Below are positions 49,924 through 58,663 of a DNA stretch of 64,000 nt, one piece after another. The notes below the pieces were generated by a model, which was given only the letters and a program-made list of their open reading frames with translations, was not told the origin of the DNA and did no database searches. The DNA is from an uncultured Oscillospiraceae bacterium (GTDB lineage: Bacteria > Bacillota > Clostridia > Oscillospirales > Oscillospiraceae). The position numbers and the translations under genes were made by a program. The stretch covers positions 48,832 to 112,831 of the forward strand of contig CAKTEZ010000001.1 in the NCBI GenBank assembly GCA_934553255.1, read 5' to 3'. Numbering within the stretch: position 1 is the stretch's first letter; every line of letters begins with the position of its first letter.

Positions 49924-51921
49924 TTATTCCTGCTTGGCCTTGTGCTTGTCCATGATGAACTTGGGGCCTTTTTCCCACTTCTTCACATTGATGAGAAGCA
50001 TCGCGACGGCGATGGCAAGACCGATCAGGTCGGTCGCCGTGCCGGGAATGAACATCAGCAGACCGCCGGCAATAAATACGACGCGCTCAAGCCAGTTGAG
50101 CTTCCACAGCAGCCAGCCCTGGAAGCCGGCGGACATGATGGCAACACCAATGATTGCGCTGATGGCGACGGAAAGGATCTCGCCGACCTCGCCCTGCATC
50201 ATCATAGCCGGATTGTAGCAGAACGCGAAGGGCACCATGAAGCCGGCAAAGCCGAGCTTGCACGCCTCGACCGCCGTGGTCATCGGGTTGGTCTTGGCGA
50301 TACCGGCGCCGGCGTAAGCCGCAAGGGCGACCGGCGGGGTGATGGCGGACAGGCACGCAAAGTAGAACACGAACAGATGCGCCGTCAGCGGGGTAAGACC
50401 GAGCTTGATGAGGGACGGCGCGAGAATGGACGCCGCGATAACATAGGCCGCGGTGGTGGGCAGACCCATACCGAGGACAATGCAGGTGATGGCGGTGAAG
50501 ACCAGGGACGGGAAGAGCATGTTATGCGCCGCCTGGATCATCATGTCGCCGAAGATAACACCGATGCCGGTGATGGAGACCATGCCGACGACGATACCGG
50601 CACAGGCGCAGCCGATGACGATGGACATGGCGCTGAAGCCGGACTTGACCATGGCGCTGGGAATGGTCTTGAGCGTAAAGCGCTTCTTCTTATCGAAGAA
50701 CATGACCAAGGGGACCGCGCAGGTCGCCCACAGGGCGGAGTAGAGCGGAGAATACTGTGCGATGAGCAGGCAGTACAGCAGGACCGCGATGATGAGCAGA
50801 TAGATCCAGCCATCCTTCATGACCGCCTTGGTCTTGGGGATGTCCTTGGGGTCCATGAGCGTAATGTCGGCCAGCTCGGACTGGGTGATAACGGCGACGG
50901 CGCAGCCCCAGTAATAGAGCAGCGCGGGAATGACCGCCGCAATGACGATGTAGATGTACTTCACCTCGGTGAATGCGACCATCAGGAACGCGCCGGAACC
51001 CATGACCGGAGGCAGGATCTGACCGCCGGTGGAGGCGACGGCCTCAACGCCGCCGGCAAAGGCGGGCTTGTAGCCGCGGGACTTCATCAGAGGAATGGTG
51101 AATGTGCCGGTGCCAACAACATTGGCGACGGCGGAGCCGTTGATCGTACCCATCAGACCGGAGGCGACGACCGCGCTGAGCGCGGGGCCGGACTTGATCT
51201 TACCGGTGAGGGAGATGGCGATGTCGTTGATAAAGTCGGAGCAGCCCGAGGCTTCGAGGAACGCGCCGAACATAACGAACATGAAAATGACCGTGGCGGA
51301 GACGCTCATGGTCGTGCCGAACAGACCGTCAAGGTCGGTGGCAAGGAACTTGCAGATACGCTCGAGGGAATAGCCGCGGTGCGCGATGGCCAGAGGAAGA
51401 TTCGGACCGGCCAGCGCGTAGGCGATGAAGATGAGCGCGAGGACCGGCATGATGTAGCCGAGGGTGCGGCGAGCGCATTCGAGGACGATGATAACGAGGC
51501 AGGCGCCCGCGAAGGTCGCCATCCAGGTCGTCTTGCTCAGACGCTCGGTGAGGTGATGGACCTCGTCCTGCGCCATCCACACAGAGACCCACGTGAGGAC
51601 GACGAGGATCATATCAAATGTACGGCAGACGGCGCGGAACGCCTTGCTGCCGGCGAATTTATCCTTGAAAACGTGCTTATAAAGAGGCTGGGTGAGCAGG
51701 ATCAGCGTGAGGGCAAAGGCCAAATGCACGCCGCGCTGCACGGAGTAGTCGAACAGGCCTTTGAAGCCCGTGTAGATGTGGAAGGAGGTCATCAGGAAGG
51801 CAACAACGGAAGCCATCTTAATGAACTTGTCGCCCTTACCCTCATCGAGAGTTCTCGCTGCTGCCAGTTCGCTGTCAAGCGAGGCTACGTCGATCTCTTT
51901 GTATTCTTTGTTCTCGGACAT
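49924..51921 (-). CDS. TRAP transporter permease, fused small and large subunits (TAXI type)
   Basis: The 665-residue protein combines the DctQ-like small subunit (first four or five membrane spans) and the DctM-like large subunit in one chain, as in 4TM/12TM TAXI-TRAP systems. Diagnostic segments are GLMGTINGSAVANVVGTGTFTIPLMK and MGLPTTAAYVIAA in the large subunit, and ITPPVALAAYAGAGI near the end. It imports organic acids or amino acids using the ion gradient with the binding protein encoded upstream. ATG 51921; the longer in-frame reading starts in the intergenic region. Confidence 0.93.
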   Translation of the reverse strand: MSENKEYKEIDVASLDSELAAARTLDEGKGDKFIKMASVVAFLMTSFHIYTGFKGLFDYSVQRGVHLAFALTLILLTQPLYKHVFKDKFAGSKAFRAVCRTFDMILVVLTWVSVWMAQDEVHHLTERLSKTTWMATFAGACLVIIVLECARRTLGYIMPVLALIFIAYALAGPNLPLAIAHRGYSLERICKFLATDLDGLFGTTMSVSATVIFMFVMFGAFLEASGCSDFINDIAISLTGKIKSGPALSAVVASGLMGTINGSAVANVVGTGTFTIPLMKSRGYKPAFAGGVEAVASTGGQILPPVMGSGAFLMVAFTEVKYIYIVIAAVIPALLYYWGCAVAVITQSELADITLMDPKDIPKTKAVMKDGWIYLLIIAVLLYCLLIAQYSPLYSALWATCAVPLVMFFDKKKRFTLKTIPSAMVKSGFSAMSIVIGCACAGIVVGMVSITGIGVIFGDMMIQAAHNMLFPSLVFTAITCIVLGMGLPTTAAYVIAASILAPSLIKLGLTPLTAHLFVFYFACLSAITPPVALAAYAGAGIAKTNPMTTAVEACKLGFAGFMVPFAFCYNPAMMMQGEVGEILSVAISAIIGVAIMSAGFQGWLLWKLNWLERVVFIAGGLLMFIPGTATDLIGLAIAVAMLLINVKKWEKGPKFIMDKHKAKQE

Positions 51922-51980
51922 AAGCGCATCCTTTCTGTTAAGTGGGGGGACTCTTAACGAACCCTTAATGGAAATAGGGG

Positions 51981-52010
51981 GGCCGGAGTCGGGTTGTCCC
52001 AACTCCGGCC
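51981..52010. promoter_or_regulatory. Intercistronic hairpin between TAXI binding protein and permease
   Basis: GGCCGGAGT and ACTCCGGCC form a perfect 9-bp stem with no U-run on the minus strand. It may cap or process the binding-protein mRNA so that this protein is made in excess over the permease. Confidence 0.55.
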
Positions 52011-52072
52011 TAAAATGCTTTTCGCAGGGACGGTCAGATCGTCCTTTTGATCAAGTTTTCAGAATTCCGCTA

Positions 52073-53062
52073 TTAGATGAGGCCCTGCTCGCTGTAGTAC
52101 TTCTGGGCGCCGTCGTGCAGAGGAATGGGCATCTGCGTGCAGAGGAAGCTGGGATCGGTCATGTCCTTAAGCAGGGCGTTACCGGCAGCCATCTCCGCGG
52201 TGTGCTCGTTCATGGCCTTGCACAGATCATAGACGAGGTCCTCGTCCATATCAGCGGGGACGATGATGAGGCACTTGACGCCGAAGGTGTTGGCGGTCTC
52301 CGTCTGACCGGTGTAGGTGCCGGCGGGGATGGTGGTCTGAATGTAGGCATCGTTACCCGCGAGAACGGTGTCGATCTCCTCCTGGGTCATGTCGAGGACC
52401 TGGATCTCCTTGGTGGCAGCGAGGTTCAGCTGACCGCCGATGGGCAGGCCGGCGAAGCCGAAGGCCGCGTCGAGGATGCCGTCGCCGACGGAGTCGGCGC
52501 CGTCGCCGAGGCCGAGGTTCTCAAGGCTGGTGTTGCTGGAATCAATGCCCATGACACCAAAGGCGGCGAGGGTGGCGTTCTCGGTCGCGGAGGCCGCAGG
52601 ACCGACGGCAACGCGCTTGCCGAGCAGGTCATGGATGTAGGTCAGGCCGGAGCTCTTGAGGGTCACGCCGCTGAGTACGGAGGTGTAGACCGCGCCGATG
52701 ACGCGCAGGTTGTCCAGCTTGCCGATATCGGCGAACTTGCCGGTGCCGTTGTAGGCGTTGAGAACGACGTCAGAGGTAGCAACCGCGACGTCGACTTCGC
52801 CGGAGGCGACATCCTGGCAGTTCTGGAAGGAACCGGTGGAGGTCTGGGTGTTGCACTTCACACCGTCAACATTGTTCGTCCAAACCTGAGAGACGGCAGC
52901 GCCGGCAGGATACATGGAACCACCGGTGTCGGCGGTGCCGAAGGTCATAATGACGTTGCCGCGGGAGGGCTTGTCGCCGTCGGAGGCGGGCTGCTTCTCG
53001 CCGCAGGCGACCAGCGCGAAGACCATTGCCAGAGCGAGGATCAGAGACAATACTTTTTTCAT
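52073..53062 (-). CDS. TAXI-family TRAP solute-binding lipoprotein
   Basis: The 329-residue protein has a lipoprotein signal peptide (LALAMVFALVACGEK, lipidated Cys at about residue 20) and a TAXI binding domain with TFGTADTGGSMYPAGAAVSQVW and KCNTQTSTGSFQNC near the start. TAXI proteins bind small carboxylates such as glutamate or 2-oxoglutarate; the ligand here is unknown. It is followed by the fused permease. ATG 53062 follows GGAAG. Confidence 0.92.
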   Translation of the reverse strand: MKKVLSLILALAMVFALVACGEKQPASDGDKPSRGNVIMTFGTADTGGSMYPAGAAVSQVWTNNVDGVKCNTQTSTGSFQNCQDVASGEVDVAVATSDVVLNAYNGTGKFADIGKLDNLRVIGAVYTSVLSGVTLKSSGLTYIHDLLGKRVAVGPAASATENATLAAFGVMGIDSSNTSLENLGLGDGADSVGDGILDAAFGFAGLPIGGQLNLAATKEIQVLDMTQEEIDTVLAGNDAYIQTTIPAGTYTGQTETANTFGVKCLIIVPADMDEDLVYDLCKAMNEHTAEMAAGNALLKDMTDPSFLCTQMPIPLHDGAQKYYSEQGLI

Positions 53063-53233
53063 GCGAATATCTTCCTTTCAAAAAATTATATACTCGGCTC
53101 GCACCGAATACAACGAAACTTATTCTCCGTTCCGACCCGGGACGGAGAGGACGCCTGTCCTTTCTGCGACATATACCGAGCAAACATACGGTATACTCTG
53201 TATCTTCACGACATATTAATTTTTTATGGACGG

Positions 53234-53262
53234 ATTATAATTCACGGCTTACGGGCTGTCAA
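53234..53262 (-). promoter_or_regulatory. Strong sigma-A-type promoter of the TAXI-TRAP genes
   Basis: Minus-strand TTGACA and TATAAT are exactly 17 bases apart: a consensus promoter. It leaves a leader of about 165 bases before the binding-protein ATG; the leader contains CTCCGT / ACGGAG pairing but no riboswitch I recognise. Confidence 0.9.
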
Positions 53263-53501
53263 GAGTTTCGTGGGCGGGTTTTCGCTATTTTCGATGAAAT
53301 TTTATGGTCCTCGCCATTCTATACAAAAAACAATGCGTTTTTTGTGCTATTGAACGCGTCCACCCGCTGTTTTTTAAACGAAATTCGGTTTTCAATACAG
53401 TTTTTTAAATTTCCTGACGGCGTTTGCCGACCAAGGAAAGATTTTCCGCGGAGGCTTGTCGGCGGAGATCCGGCAGCGCGTCACGCGCTGCGCGCCTGCG
53501 G
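53263..53501. other. Intergenic region between TRAP promoter and phosphatase gene
   Basis: No gene is supported. The AT-rich part has an 8-bp hairpin CAAAAAAC / GTTTTTTG (about 53327-53347), and the GC-rich end has a perfect GCAGCGCG / CGCGCTGC stem (53473-53491) just downstream of the phosphatase gene. The latter has no U-run. Confidence 0.5.
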
Positions 53502-56090
53502 TCAGGCGGGAATGACCTTGCGAATGGTCAAAACGTTTTCGCCGTCCCGATAGGCGTAATCGACGCCGTCCATAAGCTCCTTTACCATGAAGATGCCAAG
53601 TCCGCCGATCTCGCGCTCCTCGGCGGAGAGCGTGATGTCCGCGTCCGGCTTGTTGAGGGGATCGAAGGGGGTGCCGCGGTCGCGGAAGCGGATCGTGATG
53701 GCGGAGGGGTTCTGCTCCGTCCGGCATTGGACGATGACCTCGCCCTCTCCCGACGGATAGGCATAGCTGGCGATGTTGACGAAAAGCTCCTCCACCGCGA
53801 TCTGGATCTGAATGCGGGTGGCATCCGGACAATGCAGAGCATCCAGAACGCCGTCTACAAATTGCTGTACGGGCGCAAGCTGAGCGCAGTCCGCGGGAAC
53901 GGTCAGGGTCTGCTCGCCGCCGTCCTCTTCTGCCGCCTTTTCCGGACCGCAGTAGGTGAGGCCGAGCATGGTGATGTCGTCCGCCTGCTCGGCGCCGCGC
54001 GCGTATTCAACCAACTCGGCGCGGAGATAGGGGAGCAGCTTATCGACGCTCAGCTCGCGCCCCTCGTCGCGGTTGAGCGCGTCGTGCAGGCGTTCCTCGC
54101 CGAAAAGCTCCTCGTTCGGGTCGAGCGCCTCCGTCACGCCGTCCGTGTAGAGGAAGAGCGTATCGCCTTCGCCGAGCGTGAGACGGCGGCTTTCGTACCG
54201 CATATTCTCAAGACCCGCCAAAACAAAGCCGGGGTCGAGGTGCAGATATTCATAAGTGCCGCCCTTGCGCCGCAGCAGCGGGGCGTTGTGACCGGCGTTG
54301 ACGCAGGTGAACTCGCCGGTGCGAATGTTGAGCAGACCCATAAAGGCCGTGACGAACAGGCCTTCGCCGTTGTTGGCGCAGAGCTGGTCGTTGGCGCGGG
54401 CGAACACCACGTCCAGCGGCTCGCCGGTGAGCGCCTGATTTTTGATGATGGTCTTGGCAATGACCATAAACAGCGCCGCGGGTACGCCCTTGCCGGACAC
54501 ATCCGCTATGACGACCGCGAGGTGCGCGTCATCGACCATGAAGAAGTCGTAGAAATCGCCGCCGACCTCCTTGGCGGGGTCCATCGTGGCGTAAATATTG
54601 AATTCCTGCCGGTCGGGGAAGGCGGGGAAGATATTGGGCAGCATATCCTTCTGGATCTTGGTGGCAATGTTCAGCTCCGCGCCGATGCGCTCCTTTTCCG
54701 CGGTCACGGCGGTCAGGTCGCGGATATACGCCTTGAGGCTTTCGGTCATGGAATTGAAGGCGTCCGCCAGCGTTTCCAGTTCGTCGTCCGTTTCCACGCG
54801 GATCGCCGTGTCCAGACTGCCGCCGCTGATGCGTTCGACCTCCTCCGTCAGGTGGGAGAGCGGGCGCGTGATGCGGTCGGAGACCGTCACGCCCAGCGCG
54901 GCGGCCACCGCCATGGTGATGAGGAGCGCCGCGGAGAAGATCAGCAGCGTTTCAAGAAGGATGGAGGATATTTCTTCGCCGGCTTCGTTCGACAGCTCGG
55001 CGATCTTCGCCTGTCCCTCCTGCGCGGGATGCAGGACCTCGTCCACATCCAGCACCGTGATCACGGCCCACGGGATGTTGCGCATCGGCTCATAGGCCAT
55101 GTAGACCATTTTGCCGTCCAGCTCGACCTGAGTAACGCCGCTTTTCTGAGAGGCGATCTCCCGAAGGACGCCGCGCACGGACTCCGTTCCGTCGTCCGTC
55201 AGGTTCCGCGCGCCGACGACATGGCCCTCGCCGTCCACGGTCAGGTCGCGGGACATGATGACCTGACCGCTCTGGTCCACCACGAGGGCATAGCCCGTTT
55301 TGCCGATGGTGAGTTCGGTGGCGGAGGTGCCGATGTCGTTGAGTGTGGAGCCGATGGAAATGACCGCGCGCAGCTTCCCGTCCGGCCCGTAGACCGGCCT
55401 GCCGCAGGTGACGGCAAGGCCGCGGCCGAAGGAGTCCTCAAAGACCTGCGACCAGACGAGTTTGCCCTCGTCCGCCGCCTTGCGGTACCAAGAGCGTTCG
55501 ATGGGGTCGAGATGCCCCATGGAGGTCTTCAGTCCGGCGTTTTCATCGCACATGATGATAAAGCCGCTTTCCGTGCCGATCTGGGTCGTGCCGGCGCCGT
55601 CGAGGTATTCGCTCACGCCGTTCATCTGGATGGTCAGGTTGCCGATCAGACCGACCTCGTCCGCGACGGAGGCGGGCGCGGTGCGCTCGGCATAGACGAT
55701 CTGCGCGGTGTAAACGCCCTGATCGTCGGCGCTCGGCGGCTCGACGCCGATGCGTCCGAACGAGGCGGGAGAGGCATACAGATCCTCGGCAGCCGCGGCG
55801 AGAATGTCCACCTGACTCATGATGCTGAGGATCTTTGCCTCCACGGTCTCTGCCGTCGAGGCGGCCTGTGCGCTCAGCTGCGACATCGCCTGCGTTTCCA
55901 GAATGGCGCGGCTGTTTTCCGCCGCCTGCGTTCCCATGTCGCCGGTGATCTCCTGCGTCTGAGCCTGCATTCGCAGAAGCCCCGACACGGAGGCGGTTCC
56001 CAGCACGAAGATGGACACAAGGGAGACGGCTATCATGGCGCGGGCAATGCGGGTGCGGATGCTGTGCTTCTTTTTTACTGCGTTTGACAT
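53502..56090 (-). CDS. SpoIIE-type serine phosphatase with dCache, HAMP and anti-sigma-like kinase domains
   Basis: The 862-residue membrane protein has TM1 at about 17-39, a large extracytoplasmic dCache-like sensor (about 45-360), TM2 near 365-390, a HAMP linker, then a PP2C/SpoIIE domain (about 470-700) with KEVGGDFYDFF and DVSGKGVPAALFMV metal-binding motifs and DDITMLGL. It ends in a HATPase domain of RsbW type (about 725-862) with EELFVNIASYAYP (N box) and RDRGTPFDP and GGLGIFMVKELMD. Together these suggest one protein for partner switching: it would both dephosphorylate and phosphorylate an anti-anti-sigma factor that is not in the window. ATG 56090 overlaps the upstream frame by 16 bases. 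Confidence 0.9.
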   Translation of the reverse strand: MSNAVKKKHSIRTRIARAMIAVSLVSIFVLGTASVSGLLRMQAQTQEITGDMGTQAAENSRAILETQAMSQLSAQAASTAETVEAKILSIMSQVDILAAAAEDLYASPASFGRIGVEPPSADDQGVYTAQIVYAERTAPASVADEVGLIGNLTIQMNGVSEYLDGAGTTQIGTESGFIIMCDENAGLKTSMGHLDPIERSWYRKAADEGKLVWSQVFEDSFGRGLAVTCGRPVYGPDGKLRAVISIGSTLNDIGTSATELTIGKTGYALVVDQSGQVIMSRDLTVDGEGHVVGARNLTDDGTESVRGVLREIASQKSGVTQVELDGKMVYMAYEPMRNIPWAVITVLDVDEVLHPAQEGQAKIAELSNEAGEEISSILLETLLIFSAALLITMAVAAALGVTVSDRITRPLSHLTEEVERISGGSLDTAIRVETDDELETLADAFNSMTESLKAYIRDLTAVTAEKERIGAELNIATKIQKDMLPNIFPAFPDRQEFNIYATMDPAKEVGGDFYDFFMVDDAHLAVVIADVSGKGVPAALFMVIAKTIIKNQALTGEPLDVVFARANDQLCANNGEGLFVTAFMGLLNIRTGEFTCVNAGHNAPLLRRKGGTYEYLHLDPGFVLAGLENMRYESRRLTLGEGDTLFLYTDGVTEALDPNEELFGEERLHDALNRDEGRELSVDKLLPYLRAELVEYARGAEQADDITMLGLTYCGPEKAAEEDGGEQTLTVPADCAQLAPVQQFVDGVLDALHCPDATRIQIQIAVEELFVNIASYAYPSGEGEVIVQCRTEQNPSAITIRFRDRGTPFDPLNKPDADITLSAEEREIGGLGIFMVKELMDGVDYAYRDGENVLTIRKVIPA

Positions 56091-56737
56091 AGCTGCCTCC
56101 TGATCTGCTCCACAAAGGGAGCGTATTCCGGAATGTATGGGATGCCGTCCAGCTCGACCGGCACATTCAGCGCATGGTGGAGGATCATATAGACGCCGTC
56201 CGCGGCGCAGGGAAGAAAGCCGGTAAAGAAGAAGCCGTGCCGCCGCGCGGCCTCGTAAGCGGCGGCGCTGCCGGGGCGGCTGAGGTTCAGATAGAGGTTG
56301 ACCGTCTGGCCGGGCGTAAGCGTCCACATACAGCCGAGCGCGCGCAGCGTGTTCCCGCCGAGGTCCCGAAGCTCCTCCGGCAGCCAGAGCGCCGCCGCGT
56401 CATTGCCCTGACGCTTGACGGCGATGGACTGCGGTACCTTCGCGTAGGAGCCGTTTTGGAAATGATAGTGGAAGAGAGATTTGTCGAACATGTTGAGCAG
56501 GAAGCCGCAGGCGGTGAAGCCCATGCCCTTGAGAGTCTTCTGCGAGATCTTGTGGCAGCCGAGCGCGCGGGCGAACTGCCCCGTCAGCGGCTGCGCGTCC
56601 GCGCGGCGCATGGAGTGGAGCGCCAGCGGGAGCGCCAGACCGTAACCGTGGTACACGCGCAGGATCACCTGACAGGCGATCTCCGCCATGCCGGGGAAAT
56701 GCTCGTCAAGCTCGTAGGCGGTGATGCCTGCCAGCAC
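56075..56737 (-). CDS. GNAT-like C-terminal domain, probably N-terminally truncated
   Basis: The 220-residue reading begins in the middle of a GNAT-like fold: LAGITAYELDEHFPGMAEIACQVILRVYHGYGLA corresponds to the beta4-alpha3 acetyl-CoA region, and SQKTLKGMGFTACGFLL to the later strand. A second half ends in AARRHGFFFTGFLPCAADGVYMILHHAL. The first part of a GNAT domain is missing, while the frame stays open upstream without a good start. Genes of this kind often precede SpoIIE-type phosphatases. It may still be translated from GTG 56737. It overlaps the phosphatase start by 16 bases. Confidence 0.5.
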   Translation of the reverse strand: MLAGITAYELDEHFPGMAEIACQVILRVYHGYGLALPLALHSMRRADAQPLTGQFARALGCHKISQKTLKGMGFTACGFLLNMFDKSLFHYHFQNGSYAKVPQSIAVKRQGNDAAALWLPEELRDLGGNTLRALGCMWTLTPGQTVNLYLNLSRPGSAAAYEAARRHGFFFTGFLPCAADGVYMILHHALNVPVELDGIPYIPEYAPFVEQIRRQLCQTQ

Positions 56738-57029
56738 GCCCTGCGCCGGAAAGGGAGCAGAGGCGAAACGAACTGCGGCGGTCGAGCAGAAAGACCCAGC
56801 CTGCCAGCGCCGTACTCACATTGGCGAGGGAACAGCCGAGCGCGATGCCGGTCATGCCCATGCCGAGACCGGCGGCAAAAAGCAGCTCCAGTCCCGCGCA
56901 GGCGGCAGCGAGAAACAGGAAAAGCCCCATAGAGAGCCGATGCCGCCCCTCCAGCTTGAGCAGGAAGTAGGGCGGGTAAATGCCGGCGATGCCACAAAAT
57001 AAATCGATAAAACGAAATTGCCCGTTCAT
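56706..57029 (-). CDS. Short membrane protein frame, possibly a MATE-like remnant
   Basis: ATG 57029 follows GAGGTG and gives 107 residues with three hydrophobic stretches (IDLFCGIAGIYPPYFLL, LSMGLFLFLAAACAGLELLF, MTGIALGCSLANVSTALAGWVFLL) in the style of MOP/MATE exporter segments. It stops soon after FLLDRRSSFRL, while the GNAT-like frame continues in another phase. The arrangement looks like a deletion or frameshift joining parts of different genes. Function unknown. Confidence 0.35.
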   Translation of the reverse strand: MNGQFRFIDLFCGIAGIYPPYFLLKLEGRHRLSMGLFLFLAAACAGLELLFAAGLGMGMTGIALGCSLANVSTALAGWVFLLDRRSSFRLCSLSGAGRAGRHHRLRA

Positions 57030-57132
57030 TACCACACCTCTTGCTGCAGCCCTGATCACTCTCTGGTATATTTTGTATTCATTTTACAACAGAATGCAAT
57101 TTTTTTCAAGCCATCACCGGCGCCGCTCTTGC

Positions 57133-57161
57133 ACATATTCCCGCCGCCCGACGCATAGATT
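57133..57161 (+). promoter_or_regulatory. Sigma-E-type promoter of spoIIID
   Basis: ACATATT (57133-57139) and CATAGATT (57154-57161) with a 14-base spacer fit the sigma-E consensus at most positions; spoIIID is sigma-E controlled in B. subtilis. Confidence 0.65.
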
Positions 57162-57191
57162 GAAGCAACTCGAATAGGGAGTGTTTCGTGC

Positions 57192-57440
57192 ATGAAGGGT
57201 AATATTGAAGAGCGGGCCTGCGATCTGGCAGTTTACATCATAGAGAACCGCACGACGGTACGCGCCGCGGCCAAGAAATTCGGCGTCTCAAAATCCACGG
57301 TACACAAGGACCTGCAGGACCGCCTCCCGCAGATCAACCACAGCCTGTACCTGCAGGTCAAGGAGGTCCTTGAGGTCAACAAAGCTCAGCGTCACATCCG
57401 CGGCGGCATTGCCACAAGAAAAAAATACAAGGGAATTTGA
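57192..57440 (+). CDS. spoIIID: Sporulation transcription factor SpoIIID
   Basis: SpoIIID is a small mother-cell DNA-binding protein that activates and represses many sigma-E genes. The 82-residue protein matches the family closely: IEERACDLAVYIIENRTTVR, the HTH core AAKKFGVSKSTVHKDLQDRL, and the basic C-terminal IRGGIATRKKYK. Length is normal. ATG 57192 follows AGGGAG. Its presence is firm evidence of endospore formation. Confidence 0.97.
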   Translation: MKGNIEERACDLAVYIIENRTTVRAAAKKFGVSKSTVHKDLQDRLPQINHSLYLQVKEVLEVNKAQRHIRGGIATRKKYKGI

Positions 57441-57492
57441 AACTTTTTCAGACAAATTTCGTCTAATGGAAAAGAAATTGCCGCGAAATTCC

Positions 57493-57538
57493 GCACAGCC
57501 GGTCGGCTTTCCGTCCCGACGGGCTGTGCCGTCTCTTT
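57493..57538 (+). terminator. Terminator of spoIIID
   Basis: GCACAGCC and an inner GTCGG arm pair with CCGAC and GGCTGTGC, followed by CTCTTTTTT. Confidence 0.85.
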
Positions 57539-57545
57539 TTTCCTC

Positions 57546-57574
57546 TTGTAGTCTGTTGACATAATGTGTATAAT
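57546..57574 (+). promoter_or_regulatory. Sigma-A-type promoter of the LCP gene
   Basis: TTGTAG and TATAAT are 17 bases apart, about 55 bases upstream of the LCP start. Confidence 0.6.
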
Positions 57575-57629
57575 AGCCGTGTGCGACGATTTTCGACGCA
57601 CGCCATACCCCGAAAGGACCGAACGAACC

Positions 57630-58640
57630 ATGCCGAAACAAAAACCCGCAAAGCACCGCTCCGAGCGCCTTGCGGTCACGCTGCTGTCGCTTCTTTTTCT
57701 TTCGACCGCCGTTTTTGCAACGGTCAAATATATCTTCCGCGCACCGGAGATCGACACGGACAAGCCCGCCGTACCGAGCGAGGTCACGCCCGCGGATACC
57801 GATGGGGACGGCGAGGCAGACCCCATTCCCGCGGGACGCGCGCGCAAGGAATACTGCTACACCATTCTCGTCTCCGGACTGGACGACGACAACGGCGGCA
57901 GCGACACGAACATTCTCGTCCGCTTCGACGCGGTGAACAAGAGCATCGATCTTGTCAGCCTTCCGCGCGATACGCTGCTCGATCACCAATGGTCGAGCAA
58001 CAAGCTCAATTTCGCCTACGCCAAGGGCGGCACGGAGCTGTTGATGAGCGAGATCGAAAACCTGCTCGGCATTCCGACGGATTTTTATGTTACGGTCAAC
58101 CTCAAGGGCTTTATCGCGCTGGTCGATCAGATCGGCGGCGTGGACTTTGATATTCCCGTCAATATGGACTATGACGACCCGTTTCAGGATCTGCACATTC
58201 ATTTTGAAAAGGGACCTCGCCACCTGAACGGGAAGGAGGCGATGGAGGTCGTCCGCTTCCGCAAGAACAACGACGGCTCCGGCTATGCCACCGCGGACAT
58301 CGGCCGCATCGGTACGCAGCAGGCCTTTCTCAAGGCGGTCGCCAAGCAGCTCCTGCAGCTGAGCAATCTCAAGAATGTTCCCGCGATGGTGGATATTTTC
58401 TGCACCTATGTCAAGACGGACCTCGCCGCCAGAGAGCTTGCATGGCTGGGCAACGAGGCTCTGAACATCGGTTTGGAGAACCTTCGCTTCCACACGCTGC
58501 CCGGCGACGGCAGCGGCTATTACCGCAGGGAGTCCGTCTATGTGCTTGATCCCGCCGCGACGCTCGAACTGGTCAACAACGCGCTCAACCCCTATACCGA
58601 ACCGCTTACCCTGGAGGATATGGACATCCTCGTACCCTGA
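57630..58640 (+). CDS. LytR-CpsA-Psr (LCP) family wall polymer transferase
   Basis: LCP proteins attach secondary wall polymers such as teichoic acids or capsule to peptidoglycan. The 336-residue protein has one signal-anchor helix (about 15-34), then the LCP domain from about 75 with LVSGLDDDNGGSDTNILVRFD, SLPRDTLLDH, KLNFAYAKGGTELLMSEIE and DFYVTVNLKGFIALVDQIGGV, the conserved Arg/Asp residues that bind the lipid pyrophosphate. ATG 57630 follows AAAGGA at 11 bases. An SLH-domain gene follows within 23 bp and may be in the same operon. Confidence 0.93.
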   Translation: MPKQKPAKHRSERLAVTLLSLLFLSTAVFATVKYIFRAPEIDTDKPAVPSEVTPADTDGDGEADPIPAGRARKEYCYTILVSGLDDDNGGSDTNILVRFDAVNKSIDLVSLPRDTLLDHQWSSNKLNFAYAKGGTELLMSEIENLLGIPTDFYVTVNLKGFIALVDQIGGVDFDIPVNMDYDDPFQDLHIHFEKGPRHLNGKEAMEVVRFRKNNDGSGYATADIGRIGTQQAFLKAVAKQLLQLSNLKNVPAMVDIFCTYVKTDLAARELAWLGNEALNIGLENLRFHTLPGDGSGYYRRESVYVLDPAATLELVNNALNPYTEPLTLEDMDILVP

Positions 58641-58663
58641 AGAAAGCCTAAGGAATACCCGCC

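Noticed and set aside
49918..51957. 679-codon plus-strand frame opposite the TRAP permease
   Set aside because: Low-complexity His/Asp/Arg-rich translation antisense to a membrane transporter; an artefact of the repeated hydrophobic codons.
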